Shown: positions 62,967 to 64,000 of the stretch, piece by piece | Numbering within the stretch: the first letter of the stretch is position 1 | Layout of the letters: the number at the start of each line of letters is the position of its first letter | NCBI GenBank assembly: GCA_030141605.1 | Contig: JAQGDQ010000068.1 | Span: 1-64,000 of the forward strand | Direction of reading: 5' to 3' | DNA from: Tubiluchus corallicola | Lineage: Eukaryota > Priapulida > Priapulimorpha > Priapulimorphida > Tubiluchidae | Length of the DNA: 64,000 nt | Position numbers and translations under genes: made by a program | The notes under the pieces: model-generated | The model's input: only the letters and a program-made list of their open reading frames with translations | Database searches by the model: none | Told to the model about the DNA's origin: nothing

Positions 62967-64000
62967 CGATGATGATGATGACAATATAGATGGTGATTAT
63001 GCTGATGATGATGTTGACGACGACGACGAAAACAACGATGACGATATCATGACGCTAATGGTGATGCTAATGATAATGATGACGATAGTGATGTTAATGA
63101 TACTTAAATTACGAAGTGTATGTAACTTAATTGTTAAATAGGGCATTTATTATAATTAGATTATGGAAAAGGCTATAGAAAAGTATAATGAGTGTACGTA
63201 TATTATGAAACTTAACTGTAATGGTTTTGACGCTGGTAAGTGCGCAAAACGCATGCTGAGGGTGCATGTTAGTAATCGTGCTCATTGTAAAGATGTTTCC
63301 GTTTTAAGGCACGTAAGTCCACGTGACTTTGATCACCACTGAAAATTATTAACGTAACTTGCCTAGACGGACGGCAATTTTAATAAGCTTATTCACTTTG
63401 GCAGTCAGGAAACTTATCGATTCCTCTTCTTAGGAATGGAAAATATCGAAGCTAATTACTGTCAAGCGATAATCAGACATCTGCTTTGCAGAATATTATG
63501 TATAGGCAAATTGAGATACACTTTTCCAAGCATGCAGACATTTCATAAGAAGAATTTCCAAAAGCTTCTGGACTATTCATCAACCAGAAGAACTGAAGCA
63601 TGCATAATGTGAAAAGGGTATGGAAAAATGCTAACAAAGTGCGCATCCATGTTTTGATCAATGAAAGAACATCTCTTGGGAACTAGAAATCTTGACGACA
63701 GCGTCTATAGATCCCTATTTCCTGTCCAGGATTTAACCAAACTCCGCAGGGTGAAATTTAAAAGCCAGAGCAAGCGATTGCCATAAATTACGAGGAACAA
63801 TACCGTTTTGTGTTGGTTGGCGAGAGGAATAGTTTTCGTCTTTTACAAGGATGTTGACGTTGATAAGAAATTTGAAAGACAAAAGTTCCTTTGCATGTTA
63901 TTAACTTTTAAAAGTAACAGTATAAGTGTTATGTGTAAAATATGCGCATAAATTGCATGCACTCATCTATTTCAGTCTTAAAAGTAGACCTTGTAGTTAT
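62355..64000 (+). other. Start of intron 4
   Basis: Begins with donor GTAAGT. Contains the GAT array. No exon encoding the expected NADG loop A motif was found before the window ends. Confidence 0.7.
62916..63090 (+). repeat. (GAT)n triplet array in intron 4
   Basis: About 25 GAT triplets, pure at 62935-62965, then GAC/GAT mixtures. Confidence 0.93.

Noticed and set aside
63960-64000. Possible exon 5 acceptor (atttcag) near the window end
   Set aside because: The following bases do not encode the expected NADG loop A motif in the required phase.

Overview
The window looks like AT-rich nuclear DNA of an invertebrate animal. The evidence is spliced coding exons with GT/AG borders, very abundant simple-sequence repeats, tRNA-derived SINE-type sequence, fossils of non-LTR retrotransposons, and many small cut-and-paste DNA elements. 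I cannot name the species. The SINE's central domain and the mixed insect-beta-like and vertebrate-alpha-like character of the one gene would suit a spiralian (mollusc or annelid type) or a comparable marine invertebrate, but that is inference.

Only one gene is convincingly present: the 5' end of a nicotinic acetylcholine receptor-type (Cys-loop, pentameric ligand-gated ion channel) subunit on the + strand. Four coding exons join in frame: a signal-peptide exon (43113-43200), exon 2 (49535-49671), a 45-nt exon 3 (51461-51505) and a 110-nt exon 4 (62245-62354). Together they encode 126 complete codons, from the start Met through the first part of the extracellular ligand-binding domain, stopping just before the loop A region. 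Introns are about 6.3, 1.8 and 10.7 kb. The rest of the domain, the Cys-loop, the four membrane segments and any alpha-type vicinal Cys pair lie beyond the window, so alpha versus non-alpha cannot be decided.

The first 43 kb has no gene I can support. It is intergenic DNA, or introns of something not recognisable here. It holds microsatellites; a decayed PIF/Harbinger transposon (8.8-9.9 kb) with a 95-bp hAT-like element inside its transposase; an 890-bp fold-back element carrying telomere-like TTAGGG/TTAGGA tracts (9.9-10.8 kb), lying against a LINE fossil; a minus-strand SINE (23.2 kb); an inverted pair of modules with a hammerhead-like core (28.6-29.1 kb); and a 2.7-kb element with long inverted termini enclosing a broken ORF of a transposon-associated family (31.5-34.3 kb).

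From 43 kb on, the sequence is the receptor gene and its repeat-laden introns. Intron 1 has a cluster of TGAGTAG motifs, a GC-rich island, and a roughly 870-bp G/T-only minisatellite. Intron 3 has an antisense LINE reverse-transcriptase fossil, four or more small palindromic elements, and the third copy of a dispersed repeat family (other copies at 1.9 and 48.2 kb), interrupted by a TTAA-flanked miniature element. No operon, CRISPR array, phage, rRNA or intact tRNA gene was seen, and no multi-gene system. The novelty is in the nested mobile elements.
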